DNA of 64,000 nucleotides from Hypomesus transpacificus (GCF_021917145.1 NC_061063.1:192715-256714); one strand, 5' to 3'. Positions 1 to 23,340 are shown, numbered from the stretch's first letter. The notes: generated by a model from the letters alone, not told the origin. Numbers and translations: made by a program.

Positions 1-466
1 GCTGGTTATTCCAGTGAGTTCATGTCACATGGTTATTCGAGGTGTTGTTTGACCCAATGGGAGAAGAGAGCTTGTGAGAAAACTGCCAATGACCAAGCAC
101 TTTATCAGATCACATGGCTCCGGTCCTTTAGTAAGTGCTCTGCTGGGTCCGGGGCTTGCGATGCTGAAGAGAAAAAAAGAAGAAAAAAAAAACAGTTTCC
201 CAGAACCCTTTGCGTGTCCAGTAACTTCAAAGTGTGTTCACATCCTACTTCCTGTTGGTTCCTAGTGGTTCTCTCCAGTTTCCTCCTTGGTGGTGACCAG
301 TTGCCAAGGAAACAGGGAGGCAATAAAGCGTCTCCAATGGAGATAAATTTGTTCATAGTCATTTTATAAGAAAAAAAAACTAGAAAAACAAAAGAAAAAC
401 GAGAGTACCTCGTACGTAAGTCTCTTGCCTCCCCTCTCCTCCCTCCCAGTCCTCCCTCCCCTCTCC
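1..466. other. 3' flank of ubald2, no gene recognised
   Basis: This stretch holds short A-rich and pyrimidine-rich tracts. Short open frames on both strands have no recognisable domain. It may be partly ubald2 3' UTR or intergenic sequence. Confidence 0.5.
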
Positions 467-472
467 TTTATT
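467..472 (-). other. candidate ubald2 polyadenylation signal
   Basis: TTTATT on the plus strand reads AATAAA on the minus strand, about 130 nt downstream of the ubald2 stop codon. The 3' UTR could instead run further, to beyond the window start; no cDNA evidence is available here. Confidence 0.4.
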
Positions 473-597
473 ACTCTTAAACTCTACCAACACCCCCCAC
501 CCCCTCCTCCCCAACCACAAACCCTCCCTCCCCCCTAACAGATCCATCCAGCCACTCTCCCCCACCCCACCCTCCCCTCTTCCCCAGGTGTAGAGTC

Positions 598-8312
<7,715 letters not shown>

Positions 8313-8487
8313 TCAGGCCTCCAAAGTTATTTTGACGTTAAACAAAGCAGCAAGAAATCTTGAATTGCATAAAAATGCCTTTAGGAATCGCTCAAATCAG
8401 GGCCACCCTGTCACTAGCTCCCCTCGCTTTACAGCAACAACAATGTTTTCATGTCATCACCAACAACAAAGCCAAGCTCAATATGTG

Positions 8488-8803
8488 ATTGGATAACTAG
8501 GTAGTACTATCACACAGCTTATTGGCCAGTGTACAATAATTCATCGTTTTGTATGCTAGGCGTCGCCCTCACGAAATCCACGGCGTGTCTACCGTAGAAC
8601 CTTCAGGATGAGATTTAACCCCACCCGTGGGTCCATAACGCGCTGTTTGAACATAGAAAACGGCAGACTTAACTCCCCAACAATCCGTTGTAGTGACGTA
8701 ATTGCGGGACACCCATCGTCGTGGATTGGTCCAAGGTAGATGAATCCCACTGAGCCCATTGGCTTTCGGCATTAGCAGGTACAAAAAGCTGGTTCTCTAT
8801 TGG
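8488..8803 (-). promoter_or_regulatory. CCAAT-box cluster upstream of ubald2
   Basis: Five ATTGG pentamers on the plus strand (8488, 8521, 8725, 8758, 8799) read CCAAT on the ubald2 strand, 185-500 bp upstream of its ATG. Clustered CCAAT boxes are the binding pattern of NF-Y at TATA-less promoters. No TATA box is seen between 8303 and 8480. Function is inferred. Confidence 0.5.
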
Positions 8804-9213
8804 TCGACTCATACTACACTATTTGTGATCAGACACGAGTACATCAATGGTGCATAATGTAAATAAATATTGCCGTCAGTACAGTCATACGTGCCTTTGT
8901 GAAAATTACAGTGTGTGAAACCATCGAATAGATATATTTTCTGAAGTCCTATCCACAGCGTGCAATACATTTACTATTTTTTATGAATAGGCCTACATTA
9001 ACAGTTAACGGAACAGCAATGCAGTATTTATTTGTTTACAAGGTCTGAATACATTGGGAGAGCTAAGGTTGTAAAACATACTTTAGAGTGGCTTTCTTAA
9101 AGATGGATCATATTGGTAGTCTTCTTCTGAAGCATGTAGCGGTTGTCAAGCTAACACTGTACGCGGGCTTTCAGCGCTGAATTATTCAGATGCAGGTGAT
9201 GGTGCGAGCATGT

Positions 9214-9247
<34 letters not shown>

Positions 9248-9589
9248 GCCATCTATTATGGATCCATGGGCTATGGCCGCCCGGCTGTTTAGAAGTGGAT
9301 TCAATCAAATTGTGTGATCCTGGAAGACTGCAGTCAACTTAATGTAGAATAGTAATTGAGCAAAAAACTCAGGAGTTGAATGAATACATGTAAATGTAAA
9401 ACTACCCTCTCTCTCTCTCTCTCTCATCTGGGTCTTCACTCCTTCAGCTAATGATTAACATCACTTAGACAGACTGGACTTTTGTTTTGAAATACCAAGG
9501 ATATCTCGCTTGTTTTCTCGTCCACGTGTTGAACTTTGCCCATTCCTCCTTCTCCTCATCTTCCTTGTCCTCTTCATCCTCCTCCTCCT

Positions 9590-9675
9590 CATCCTCCTTG
9601 CCCATTCCTCCTCCTCCTCCTCCTCCTCCTCCTCCTCCTCCTCCTCCTCCTCCTCCTCCTCCTCCTCCTCCTCCT
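9590..9675. repeat. (TCC)n trinucleotide repeat
   Basis: About 24 consecutive TCC units follow a degenerate TCC/CTC-rich lead-in from about 9545. Because the unit is 3 bp, each frame encodes a homopolymer (Ser, Pro or Leu), giving spurious open frames. Confidence 0.95.
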
Positions 9676-11649
9676 TGTCTTCCTTGTTCAGTGACTCACC
9701 AGCCAGCCAGTCACCATCTTCCTTTTAGTGCCTCTGTTAGGGCAGTGAACACTCCCTCTCACTGAGAGTCTCAGTGTGAGTTCACACGCCTGGACCGCCA
9801 GGAAACTGCCCCGTCAATACGACTCTGAGGCCCTCGGGGAATGCTGAATGAACTCCTGTGTGTACCAAGCCGGGCTTGGGAAGGCTAGAGGGGAGAAAGG
9901 GGACACAGTATTGCCCCTGGTGTAGTGGAAAGCATAGGGGAATGTTGCTGTTACTTGATGAGAACTTGTGTATTTTAAGGATTTAGGTATTTTACATTTG
10001 TATTTTATATTTCCTTCATAGAGTTGCTACACACAACACAGAGCAAATGTGCATATTAGATACATTATCAAAACAGTTGTTTACACATAGAGAGAGCTTG
10101 TTTAACGATTTCACTCATTGAATTATACATTGCATCTAGCAGTAGTGAGCAGTTCAGCAACCTGACTCTCTCAACTTCCCCTTGAGATCTGCAGGATCAT
10201 TTAGTTGTGTCTGGCGCCCTTTAGTGTCAAGAAACAGTACTCCCACAAATCCGGATACAGATTCCATACTGGATTTTGATCTCTCACTCTCACTCTGTCT
10301 ATCCATCCCATAATACAAGGCTTTCTCTCCTCCTTTTTTCTGTGCTCTTCTCTCCTCTCCTTCTCTGCGATCGGGTTGGGCCAACAAGTTGCCTGAGTCC
10401 CAACAAGCCGTGTCTGGAAGGACGAGGAGGGGGAAGCAGCCCTCAGAGAGCTGGCTCTGATCCGCTCCTCCGTCACTGTCTTTGTCCTGTCAGAACGGAG
10501 GGATGACCCCCCCCCCCCCCCCCCTCCTCCTCCAAGTGGACGCTGGACTTGGTGTTTGCCCTCGTCAAATATGGAGTCCGAGACAAGAACGAGGCGACAC
10601 TGGCCTCGGGATAGTTCTAGGATGAGCTGAAATCTAAAACCTTTCTCAAAAGAAAGGTCATGTACGCACTGTGGAGGTCCTGGTGTGCTTGTTCAGAGAG
10701 GGAGAAGCAGAAGGTTTGTCTCCCCCTCACCCCTCACCCGCCCATCCTCCCCATCCCAGCCCTCACCTTGGTATCACTGGGCATGGTAAAGTGGGCATAT
10801 GATAAATCCTGGTGGGCATTGGGGTGTTCGTCACAGAGACTCCTCCACTGTGTGTGGGTTATTGGGCCATGCGCTGGGGGCATGTTAGTGACAATGGAGG
10901 AAAGCTCATGGCTCAGGGTAACAGCTCTCTACCCACAAGCATCTCAGTACATCCCGGACACCCCATTAGGACTTAGGAAGGGGGGGGGGGGGCGTCTGTG
11001 TAGGAATGTACTTTTGTTATTAACACAGAAAAGGACAGAAAGAGGACAGAAGAAGAGAAACAAAAAAGTTTGGCCTCTTAAGCGCTCCATTAATGTGGCC
11101 GAGTGGTTTCCTAAGGCACGGGACAAAAGCAACTGTAAAGCTATAAAAGGACTTCCTCGTCCCCACTCCATCGCCCAACCTGGAACACGCTGTCGGAGCC
11201 TTGCAGGACAACTGCCACTCAGAGAGGCTCACGCTCTTCAGCGCGCGGCACATCTTCAACGGCAAGACCTCTCACTCTTCGCCCCGCGCTCCTCATTGTC
11301 ATGCTGTACACCAAAGGACGTGTTCTAATTCAATTAAAAAAGTTAGAAAAGCCGATAGGCTACTTTTTACTTTTCTTTCTAAAGCACACAAATAAATGGT
11401 CTGCAAATTAACTGTTGTGCGAGTCAGAATTACATCAGAGCTTCACACCTGTCAGTCAACCAGTCCATCAATTTGGATTAGAATAATCCTGATTAGTCGG
11501 AATCAGATGAAGAAGAAGGAAAAAAAGAACATTTTAAATTCTATCATCCCTTTCAAATGTCTTTTTGAGCTCCAGAATGAATTGACTTGCGTGACGAACA
11601 AACCCGAGTGGCGAGTGATTAAAAAGGAATCACTATAGCAGCCACTAGG

Positions 11650-11778
11650 CCAATGGAAGCTCTGGAAGCTGTTTACAAGGGGGTGTACCGTTTCTATGGT
11701 TGCGGGACAAACCTCTTGCACCAGGTATTAAACTGCCCCCCGAGTGAGAAGACTTTAGCCGTGGTCACCGTTATAAAG
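11650..11778 (+). promoter_or_regulatory. foxj1 core promoter: CCAAT, forkhead site, X-box-like site, TATA
   Basis: In order on the plus strand: CCAAT at 11650-11654; TGTTTAC at 11670-11676, whose reverse complement GTAAACA is a consensus forkhead site; and GTTTCTATGGTTGC at 11690-11703. The reverse complement of the last, GCAACCATAGAAAC, fits the RFX X-box consensus RYYNYYATRRNRAC with one mismatch. TATAAAG follows at 11772-11778. A TSS near 11800 is expected, 25-35 bp after the TATA box, followed by a donor AAG|GTGAGT at 11963. RFX factors and FOXJ1 co-regulate ciliary genes, so the arrangement is plausible; binding is inferred. Confidence 0.55.
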
Positions 11779-11802
11779 ACCTGCTTTTGAGACCTTGAAT
11801 TG

Positions 11803-11963
11803 AAGAAGCGCGCATCGGAGCGCCAAAGGTATAATCTTAAGGATTTTTTTTTGTCGGCAGTTGGTAACAGGTGCGAGTCCTACAAGGTTCCAGTGCGATT
11901 AAAAATTCAACAGCTGTCCATTTGGAATTTAAGGTCCTATTTCAGCATTCTAACACAGAAAAG
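11803..11963 (+). other. foxj1: putative foxj1 5' noncoding exon
   Basis: The 3' border is a strong donor (CAGAAAAG|GTGAGT, exon end 11963). The 5' border is estimated from the TATA box at 11772. The matching acceptor is CTCTCTCGTCAG at 12838, so intron 1 would run 11964-12838 and exon 2 would open at 12839, 77 nt before the ATG. FOXJ1 genes commonly have a noncoding first exon. Confidence 0.5.
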
Positions 11964-12915
11964 GTGAGTTCTTTACATCTGGCAACATTTTAATTCTTTA
12001 GAGACGATGGGAAATTATTTGTATTAATGTTATGTTATGTTTATCAATGTTAATTTAAGGTTAAAGGTACAATTATGAAGGCTAAAATATTACAGCTAAA
12101 CGTATTTTGTATTTTATTTGCTTAATTATTTCAAAATTCTCCAGTGTTGGGAAGTTTTACACACCATTAATAACACATACTTTTACATGTACAAATTCAT
12201 ATGTCCTAGAAATAGTAGAAATTCACATTAAAAGGCAACAATGTCTAATGAGCCAATAAATAAATGAAATTATAATGAAATATCAGTCCCCTCTGAGATA
12301 ATTTTGGAGGAATATAATTTTTCGTTCGTTAAATGTGTGCAGCAGGCTATACTGTTGAACGGATAGGCATTCTTCGGTGCGTTTGCCCTTACGTCGTATG
12401 CGGGGCGCTCATATCATTCGCGAGACCAGGAGCGTCAAGTGCAACGATGTTTCTGGAACGTTCTGTAACCACCCTCAACAACAGCCTTTAAAAACCTGCA
12501 CAATTCTACTACTATGTTCTACCTATTTGTTCAGATTTTTTAATGATATCCTAAAACAAACTTTCTATATATTTTCTACAATAAAAGACAAACGAGACAA
12601 TAGACAATAGGATTTTCAAAGGCAGTTCCCATTCTATGTTCAGACATTGCCCAGTTGCCCCAGACTACAGCGATACTATTCCCCCCGCACACCATTTGAA
12701 AGGGAGTCTGAATGGAAATATGTGAGAGAATTAACTTCACACTCTCCTCACATGACACCCTCTGTTTTAAAATAAACTTATCACTGTCATCTTCTGCTTT
12801 GCTAACTGCCGAGTGTTTGTTTTTCTCTCTCTCGTCAGACTGCAACAAGGGAGGTGAGGGAGAACAGGAAAGGAGAGAGATAAAGACTCACAGGAAGAGG
12901 TGTTGCAGGGCCACC

Positions 12916-15840
<2,925 letters not shown>

Positions 15841-17579
15841 AGGAGAGGTCTCTCTCTCTCAAACTAGACCGGGTCCATAATGTGGTTTTAGCTCCATACT
15901 GGGGTGATACCAAACATGTCTTCTAGAATGGACTAAATTAGCCTTTTTTTATGAACTAGAACAAACCCTCTTTATGACATCATCATTATCATCTGTGGTC
16001 TTCATGATTTTAAGATTTGAGTATGTTTTTTCTTTTTGTCCCCCAAGACTGATAGTCCATTGTACTGAAGAACCTTTGCAATGCCTACTGAGCAAAGATG
16101 CCACAAAGAACAAATCTAAGATATTTTTCCACAACTACTGGATTAAACAGATACATATATGTCAAAGATCACAGGAAATAACAGAGAAATAGGAATTCTA
16201 AATGGAGTAAAAAAAGAGAGATATATATATATATATACATATTTACACATAAAAATCTATTGTTGGAACCACTGAATCAGACAAAGAAGCATAATCCATA
16301 AACTCAAGTCTTTGTTTACACTGTGAAGGCAGGTTCATAGTTCATCCTCTAAAACAGGGATCTCAGCAGAAGGACATGCTACAATGATGGAAGAACAGTG
16401 GGTGTTCTTCAAAAGTGATCGTGTCTTGCAGACAACACCAAAGCAGAATACAGGAAGCACGGTTCTGTAGGGAACCCAGGTGGAACAGATCATCTTTCAA
16501 CCCCTAGCGGGCGGTTCTAAGCGTGTTGTAGCAGGGAGGACGCACGAGGACAGACCTGGACTGACGGTGCTTCTCCACCTGCCAGGACGGAGAAAAGGGG
16601 GGGGGTCACAGCAGGGTGTCTTCCTGAGGTTGAAGGGAAAAACCCCGTCTGCATGCTGGTCTGTTGTTGTCGAAGATTCAACCCTGGTTAATGAGTTAGA
16701 GGTGTGTGATGACGAGAGAGTGTGTGACACTTGTGTGGTGACTGATAGAGATTGGAGCACAACAATGATCATTAGATATTTACTTTGAAGAATATTGCCA
16801 AATTATGTTTTTATTTTTAGTGTTGTTTGTATGATTTCAATCTGCTAACCTCTGTATTTTTCAATGCTTCCTTTTGATATAATGACACTTTCACTAGACA
16901 GGTGAACAAAATACCGTGACGGAGGATTGTGGTAGAAGAAAAGTAGATGTTCAGCCAGTGTAGATGTGCTCCAGAAACACTGTTACAGGCTTCGCTTGGA
17001 CGCTCATGAGTCTACCTCGGTGAGAGAGGCCTGATTGAAGTACTTAATAACCAACCTTCCTCAGCCATACCCCAGGGGGGGTGCACAGGAACGAGGGGGG
17101 GGGGTGTTTAAGGTGGAGAAATCCATGGAAGAGTTTGAGGCGGATGGAGGAAGGGGAGGGCAGGGCAGGAAGGAGAGGAGAGGGAAGGGAGATAGGGGCG
17201 GAGAAGGAAGGAGAAAAAGAGAGGAGGACAGAGGGAAGACATTTGTGTTTTCTGAAGTCCTGAAGTTTGTTTCAGTAAGCAGCTGAAGCTGCAGGAGATG
17301 GAATTTTTGAGTCTTTTGTCCCATCCCCCCTTCTCTCTCTCTCCCCCTCTGTCTCTCCTCCCTCTCTCTCTCCCCCCCTCTCTCTCCCTCCCTCTTTCTC
17401 TCTCTGTGTTAAATAGTGTCTGAAGCCCTTAAATGCCCGTGGAAAGGCCACTGCGGCTTGTAAATGAATACACGACCTTCAGCTCCACCGTGCCAAGAAC
17501 ACAGCAGGGAGCATGCAGCCAGCCTGGCAAGGCAGGCAGGCCAGGGACAGGGTGAGACGGCTAGGCCTGGGCTGGAGGA
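15841..17579 (+). other. foxj1 3' UTR / downstream flank
   Basis: AT-rich sequence directly follows the stop codon, with an (AT)n stretch near 16220 and an ATTAAA hexamer at 16142-16147 that could be a polyadenylation signal. A purine-rich block lies at 17140-17250 and a pyrimidine-rich block at 17325-17405. No second gene is recognised. Confidence 0.45.
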
Positions 17580-18110
17580 GTCTGGCCCCTGGTCTGTGGC
17601 CCCGGGTCTGTGGTCCTGGGTCTGTGGTCTTGGGTCTGTGGTCCTGGGTCTGTGGTCCACCTGGGTCTGTGGTCCTGGGTCTGTGGTCCTGGGTCTGTGG
17701 TCCTGGGTCTGTGGTCCACCTGGGTCTGTGGTCCTGGGTCTGTGGCCCCAGGTCTGTGGTCCTGGGTCTGTGGTCCTGGGTCTGTGGTCCACCTGGGTCT
17801 GTGGTCCTGGGTCTGTGGTCCTGGGTCTGTGGTCCTCCTGGTCTGTGGTCCTGGGTCTGTGGTCCTCCTGGGTCTGTGGTCCTCCTGGGTCTGTGGTCCT
17901 GGGTCTGTGGTCCACCTGGTCTGTGGTCCTCCTGGTCTGTGGTCCTGGGTCTGTGGTCCTGGGTCTGTGGTCCACCTGGGTCTGTGGTCCTCCTGGGTCT
18001 GTGGTCCTGGGTCTGTGGTCCTGGGTCTGTGGTCCACCTGGGTCTGTGGTCCACCTGGTCTGTGGTCCTCCTGGTCTGTGGTCCTGGGTCTGTGGTCTCA
18101 GGTATTTGGC
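17580..18110. repeat. 14-bp minisatellite downstream of foxj1
   Basis: About 35 tandem units of GTCCTGGGTCTGTG occur with 16-17 bp variants that carry an inserted CCACCT or CCTCCT. The period is not a multiple of three, so long open frames exist on both strands; these are repeat artefacts. Confidence 0.95.
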
Positions 18111-18802
18111 CCCAGGTCTGTGGCCACTGGTCTGTGGCCCTGTAGGTCTCCCTGGTGCTGGGTCTGGGTTTTTTGTCTATGGCCCCTGGTCTCTCTGCCC
18201 AGACAGTCAGTGGCCTGGCTGGGTTGATTGTGTTGGATGGGAGATCTGTGCACCAGTGATTATGCTCTGTGGGGTGAGGGAGGACAAGGATGCTGGTTTG
18301 TTTTATCATGTTAAAACCTGTGGTGTCTTTTTCATTTTTTATTTGATCAAACTGATCCAAGAATCGTGTCTTGATTTCTGGACTAACCGAACCCAATCAC
18401 ACTAGTTTTTGTGCTTGGAAATACACATCACGTAACACAATCTGTCGTCCTGATTCAAAACTACACTGAGTGAGAGTGAAAGTGCAATTAACATACAGTG
18501 AGACTTTTAGCCGTCCTGTTGTCACGGTAACACAGTTCTGAGGAAGCTTAACTCATTACTTCCACAACATGTTGTGTATTGTGTCGTGGTAACTCTGACG
18601 GTGGATTGAAGACGCATCATCACAAACAAAAATCGCTGCGTTGTCAGTTACTTCCAAATGAATAAAAGAAACGCAACTTTAGTCATGAATGTTCATCGTT
18701 CAGCATTGTACCTTGTGTTCGGTTGCTTGTCTTGGTGATGTCTTCTGAGATGTATGCTTATGCATTACTTTGCTTACCTATGTTTCTTTTCTGTACTCTC
18801 GC

Positions 18803-18830
18803 CCCCCCCCCCCCCCCCCCCCCCCTCTTC
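18803..18830. repeat. poly-C homopolymer
   Basis: About 25 C residues in a row, followed by an A-rich segment containing AATAAATAAA at about 18854. Homopolymer length is unreliable in most assemblies. Confidence 0.8.
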
Positions 18831-18899
18831 CCCAAGAATTAAGTTTCATTTAAGAATAAATAAAAAAAAATTGAACTATTGAAAGGACGTCTTTCATTC

Positions 18900-20735
18900 A
18901 GTGTAATTGGTGCGTATGCCTGAACATGTAAAACGGTTTATTTTCTCTGCCAATCTTTCTCTCTACCTTTTTCTCTGGTCTTCTTTCAGCCTTTCTCTTT
19001 CCCAACAGTATATGTGTGTGTTTGTGTATAATGTGTGTCCATGTTTGTGTGTGTGCGCTTCACGCTGGCCTTTTCCTGCTCCATTGGGGGGAGGGGGGGG
19101 GGGGATGGGGGGGGGGGGGTGTTGTCTGACTGGTAGGGGGAGGACGGGGGTGTCTTTCAGGCCTTTGTCTGTGTTCACTAAGACCCTCGCCCCCCTGGCA
19201 CACAGCTCTATGGGTCCTCATTGGGCCCGTGTGGGGTCTAGCAGGGACAAGTCCCACTGCACGTATATCACTCCGCCTGCTCTCCCCCCAGGCCACATCA
19301 CGTCCACACTGCCAGACGGTATCCCTACGCACAGGGTTTAGCCAGGTGGAGCTGGGTGCTTTTTGTCTTTACAGTGCTACATTTACGTGACTTTTAAGTT
19401 AATCTAGCATACGCCTTTATCCTCAGTACTCATTTGAAGCATCACGGTTTTCCCGTTTGCATTCTTCGTTTGTGAGACTGGTCAAAGAAATACTGGTTGT
19501 CTTGTTAATGTGGCGGTAACTAGAGAGAAGAGAGACAGCGACAGAGAGATTACAGGCGCGAGAGAAAGGTGGGGCGAGGACAACACAAGATAGGAGAGTA
19601 ATATTATATCCCAGTATGATGAAACCTGGGACACCCAATCTTCCAGAGAAGGGCCACCTTCCCCCACCTCCCAACCCCATTTAGGTGCTCTTTTCCTGGA
19701 TTGGAGTACTTGTGACCCCCCCCCCCCCCCCCCCCTTCCCCAGCTCTGGAGGCCCCCTGCAGAGTTCTCTATGTCAGGCACGGCTAGCTAGCAGCCGGAG
19801 CAGTACAGGCAGGGAAGGTAATGATAATGTGTCAGGATGACGGTTAGATGAGAGGGCTAGTGTAACACGAGTCGGCCATTCTTCTCCGTGGTGTGCTGAC
19901 GGCTGCAGGTAAGGAGATACTCCCGGTGAAATGCTAATCCTGCCGTTCCGCGCAGCAGCTAGCTAGCTCAGTGCACGCAGCCCAGAGCGGACACGCTTCG
20001 AACCGAAAGTGTTAAATGCATATTAACAGAAACAACCACACAAGCAAAAACACACGAGCTTGCCCCCACACACGCTCCTGACTAAGCTAGTCGGGGATAA
20101 CACACACGCACACAATGAGCTAACCAGGGATATGACACGCACACACACTCACGCCCACACACACACACACACACCCACCCACACACACACACACACACAA
20201 TGACTTACTTAGCCAGGGATATGATTTATCAATAGATAAATTATTGAGAATTAAACTGTTCCAGAAGTGCTAAACTTACAGTTTTTACGCAGGGAGGCAG
20301 AATGTGGGAAAAGGGAAGAAGGGAACAGAATTCGACCAGCTTTGTAATAAAAAGAAAGGTTTTACTCGTTTCTACTGGTAATTTACATATTCAGGAAATT
20401 CAGAACGTTAGAGTCAAAGTTCTGTAACAACACAGAGAAGAACGTGGGTTCTAGAGGTTTGAGAACTGAGAATGAAGAGAGAATGTTCCAGAGCAGAGGA
20501 GTCTGTAACAGGGAAGGTTTGTGCTCCTCTTCTCCAGGATGTATTTTTACCCGTTGCCCCATCAACCACATCGGTATTCCAGGCTGCGTAGTAGAGAAGG
20601 AGGGGAATGGGCTGGCTGAGGCTGGGGGAGAGGCTGAAGGGGCTGGGGCTGAGAATATCGCATAAGCATAGACACAGGTGGAGGCTCGGGCATAGGCTGG
20701 GGTTGAAGATGGACTTGGGCCATGTATGAGGCTGG
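18900..20735. other. intergenic, no gene recognised
   Basis: The segment holds G/C homopolymers (19087-19120, 19718-19735) and (AC)n runs (20110-20200). The remaining unique sequence shows no exon-like reading frame with splice signals that I can recognise. Confidence 0.5.
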
Positions 20736-20739
20736 TTAA

Positions 20740-21145
20740 GGAGGCGAGGCTGGGGCTGGTTCAGGCGGCTGGGGTTGGGGCTGGTTAAGGAGGCTGGGGC
20801 TGGGGCTGGTCAAGGAGGCTGGGGCTGGTTATGGAGGCTGGGGCTGGTTAAGGAGGCTGGGGCTGGTTATGGAGGCTGGGGCTGGTTAAGGAGGAAGGGG
20901 CTGGTTAACGAGGAAGGGGCTGGTTAAGGAGGCTGGGACTGGTCAAGGAGGCTGGGGCTGGTTATGGAGGCTGGGGCTGGTTAAGGAGGCTGGGGCTGGT
21001 TAAGAAGGTGAGGCTGGGGCTGGTTAAGGAGGCTGGGGCTGGTTAAGGAGGCTGGGACTGGTTAAGGAGGCTGGGGCTGGTTAAGGAGGCTGGGACTGGT
21101 TAAGAAGGTGAGGCTGGGGCTGGTTAAGGAGGCCGGGGGCATGAG
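20740..21145. repeat. 19-bp minisatellite, G-rich
   Basis: About 20 units of GGCTGGGGCTGGTTAAGGA occur with substitutions (GACTGG, GTCAAGG, GTTATGG). G-triplets and G-quartets recur every unit on the plus strand, so the array has G-quadruplex potential. Confidence 0.95.
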
Positions 21146-21149
21146 ACAA

Positions 21150-22675
21150 GGGCAATCCACGTCAGCTTAAGTCACCACACCAGCGGCTCGGAGAAACAGT
21201 GGAAAGAGGACGAGAGGGGGAATACATCTTTTTTATCACAGGGCCCGTGAAAGGCTGGTCTCCGGGGCAACGGCTGGTGCCATTGTCATGCATACAGGGG
21301 GTAGAATGTGTGTGTGTGTGTGTTGGTGCGTATGTACGTGTGTGTCATGTGGGGGGCTTGTTCCCACTGTTGAACTGGTCAGGGCTCTGATGTATAAACA
21401 GGAGAGTTGTGGGAACAGAAGAGGTCCGTGTGTGTTATAAGATGCATGGTGCTCCTGACTGTAGCTTGGAACTATCAGAGACACTTTTGGGGGGCGGGGG
21501 TTGCCAGGAAACCCCAGCCTGTTTTGGTGCTGTTAGGAACTATTGGAGCCTTCGGTCCTGTCATTGTTGAGGCTTCATATGTTAGAGCCTGGATGAGGGT
21601 GGAGGGAGGGAGGGAGTGAGGGAGGGAGGGAAGGAAGGAGGGAGGAGGGGACAGGTAGGAATGGAGGAGAAGATGGGGACAAGGAGGCATGTTGGAATGG
21701 AGGGACGGAGGGATTGTAGTACTGCTCAGTCAAGCGAGAGCACCAGATAGGACTAAGCAGAGCTATATCACGAGAACACACAACTCAGAGAAATCAATAG
21801 TCACACATACACACACAAACACTTTATCTTTCTAGGGAACACACAGATTCTCCTCTGTGTGTTCCCGGTGTTGGTGTGTGTGTGTGAGTGTGTGTATGTT
21901 CTTGGTTGTGTGTTTGCGTGTTGTCATCCTGTGTGTTATAGTGAAGTAGGGGCCATCGAGTCGTCCTTATCTCTGTGTGACTGAGCAGTATGAAAGATCA
22001 ACATGGTTACTACCCACTATAAAACTCACCCAGGGCTCCTCCAGCTTTATGGAGGTCTTTGTGTTGGTTTTACAGAGCACAGAAACCTCCTCTGACACAA
22101 GCGGACCCACAGTATGTGTGTCCATTACAAGTTCAGTCCTGCCAACGCTTACCAGAGTGGGATGGGTCTGAGGTCAGCAGAATCAAAATGAGGAAGGAGT
22201 GTTGGGGTGTGTGTGTGCCCTATGTGTGTGTGTGTCTCCTGGTGTGTGTGTGTCCTGATGTGAGGAGATGCGTCCAGACCAAGCTACGTCAGCCTCTGTA
22301 TTCAAGGTGTTTTCACAGTGGAAGGAAGGTGCAGAGCTGACGGGGGGGCGTCAGAGGAAAAGACAGTTGAAGAGAATTGGGATCTTCCGTTTGTCTGTGG
22401 CCTCTGGTGTGTTTGTGTGTGTGTGTCCACCTGTGTGTGTGTGTGTGTGTCCACCTGTGTTTGTGTGTGTGTGTCCACCTGTGTGTGTGTGTGTGTCCAC
22501 CTGTGTGTGTGTGTGTTCAGCGTGTGTGTTCTTCCGTAGTGTGGGCAGAGGGCTCTTTGTTAGAGAGAGTAGCACAGGGCTAATCTGACATCCATCAACA
22601 GATTAGTGTGTGTGTTCCCCCTAGTCCATCAGCAGCTCAGAGAGCTGTCTACATGCAAATACAATGACCAGGGGG
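21150..22675. other. intergenic, (GT)n-rich, no gene recognised
   Basis: The stretch holds several TG-rich runs (21306, 21860, 22200, 22405-22530), a GGGA-rich stretch (21600-21720) and unique sequence. A minisatellite-like block at 22420-22520 repeats TGTGTCCACCTGTGTGTGTG. Confidence 0.5.
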
Positions 22676-22679
22676 AGAG

Positions 22680-22880
22680 TGGACCAGGGGAGGCAGAAGG
22701 GAGGCAGGGAGGCAGGAGTGAGGCAGGAGTGAGGCAGGGAAGCAGGAAGGAAGCAGGAGGGAGGCAGGAGAAAGGCAGGGAGGCAGAAGGGAGGCAGGGA
22801 GGCAGGAAGGAAGCAGGAGGGAGGCAGAAGGGAGGCAGTGAGACAGGAGGGAGGCAGGGAGGCAGAAGGGAGGCAGTGAA
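22680..22880. repeat. GGGAGGCAG minisatellite
   Basis: Degenerate tandem units built from GGGAGGCAG and GAAGCAGGA, about 200 bp long. All frames stay open on the minus strand, giving spurious Leu/Pro-rich open frames. Confidence 0.9.
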
Positions 22881-23340
22881 GGCATGTTCTAAGTGCTCTC
22901 GGCTTCTGAGAGTGCCCAGTAGCGTCACCACTGTGTTGTGCTACCCAGGTAACAGGTGAGACACGCTTCCTCAGGGAACACAATGGTGCCATGCCCCACA
23001 GCCCAGCTAGTTACAGTACTAATGATGAACACACACACACACTTACACTCTCACCTTACATCCCTTGTTCTTCACAGCTCTATAGCCATTGTCTCCTCTA
23101 AGAAATGTGGTCTTTCATGTTCTCTTTACATCTGACAAGTTGGTTCAAAAACACCCACATGGTTTGTTTGTAGCAGAGGTGGTTTGAAACGGCCTTGCCA
23201 CGGATTGTCAAGGACCTTGTCCTAACATCTTGGTCTAAAGGTAAATGTTGAGGGTGAGAGACACCTGGTGTGGTCACCCTTCATGGGTTTCTCTCATGGA
23301 AGCTGGAGGTTGCAACCTGTTCATGAAGTGTCTAATTGAG

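Noticed and set aside
10660..11328. Plus-strand open frame of 222 codons upstream of foxj1
   Set aside because: Composition is irregular, it crosses a poly-G run and (GA)-rich sequence, and no family is recognised.
17464..18405. Open frames of over 300 codons on both strands
   Set aside because: They run through the 14-bp minisatellite; a period that is not a multiple of three and contains no stop triplet keeps several frames open. No domain and no splice or start context.
22606..22959. Possible small proteins in the GGGAGGCAG array
   Set aside because: Low-complexity frames are open on both strands and fully explained by the repeat.
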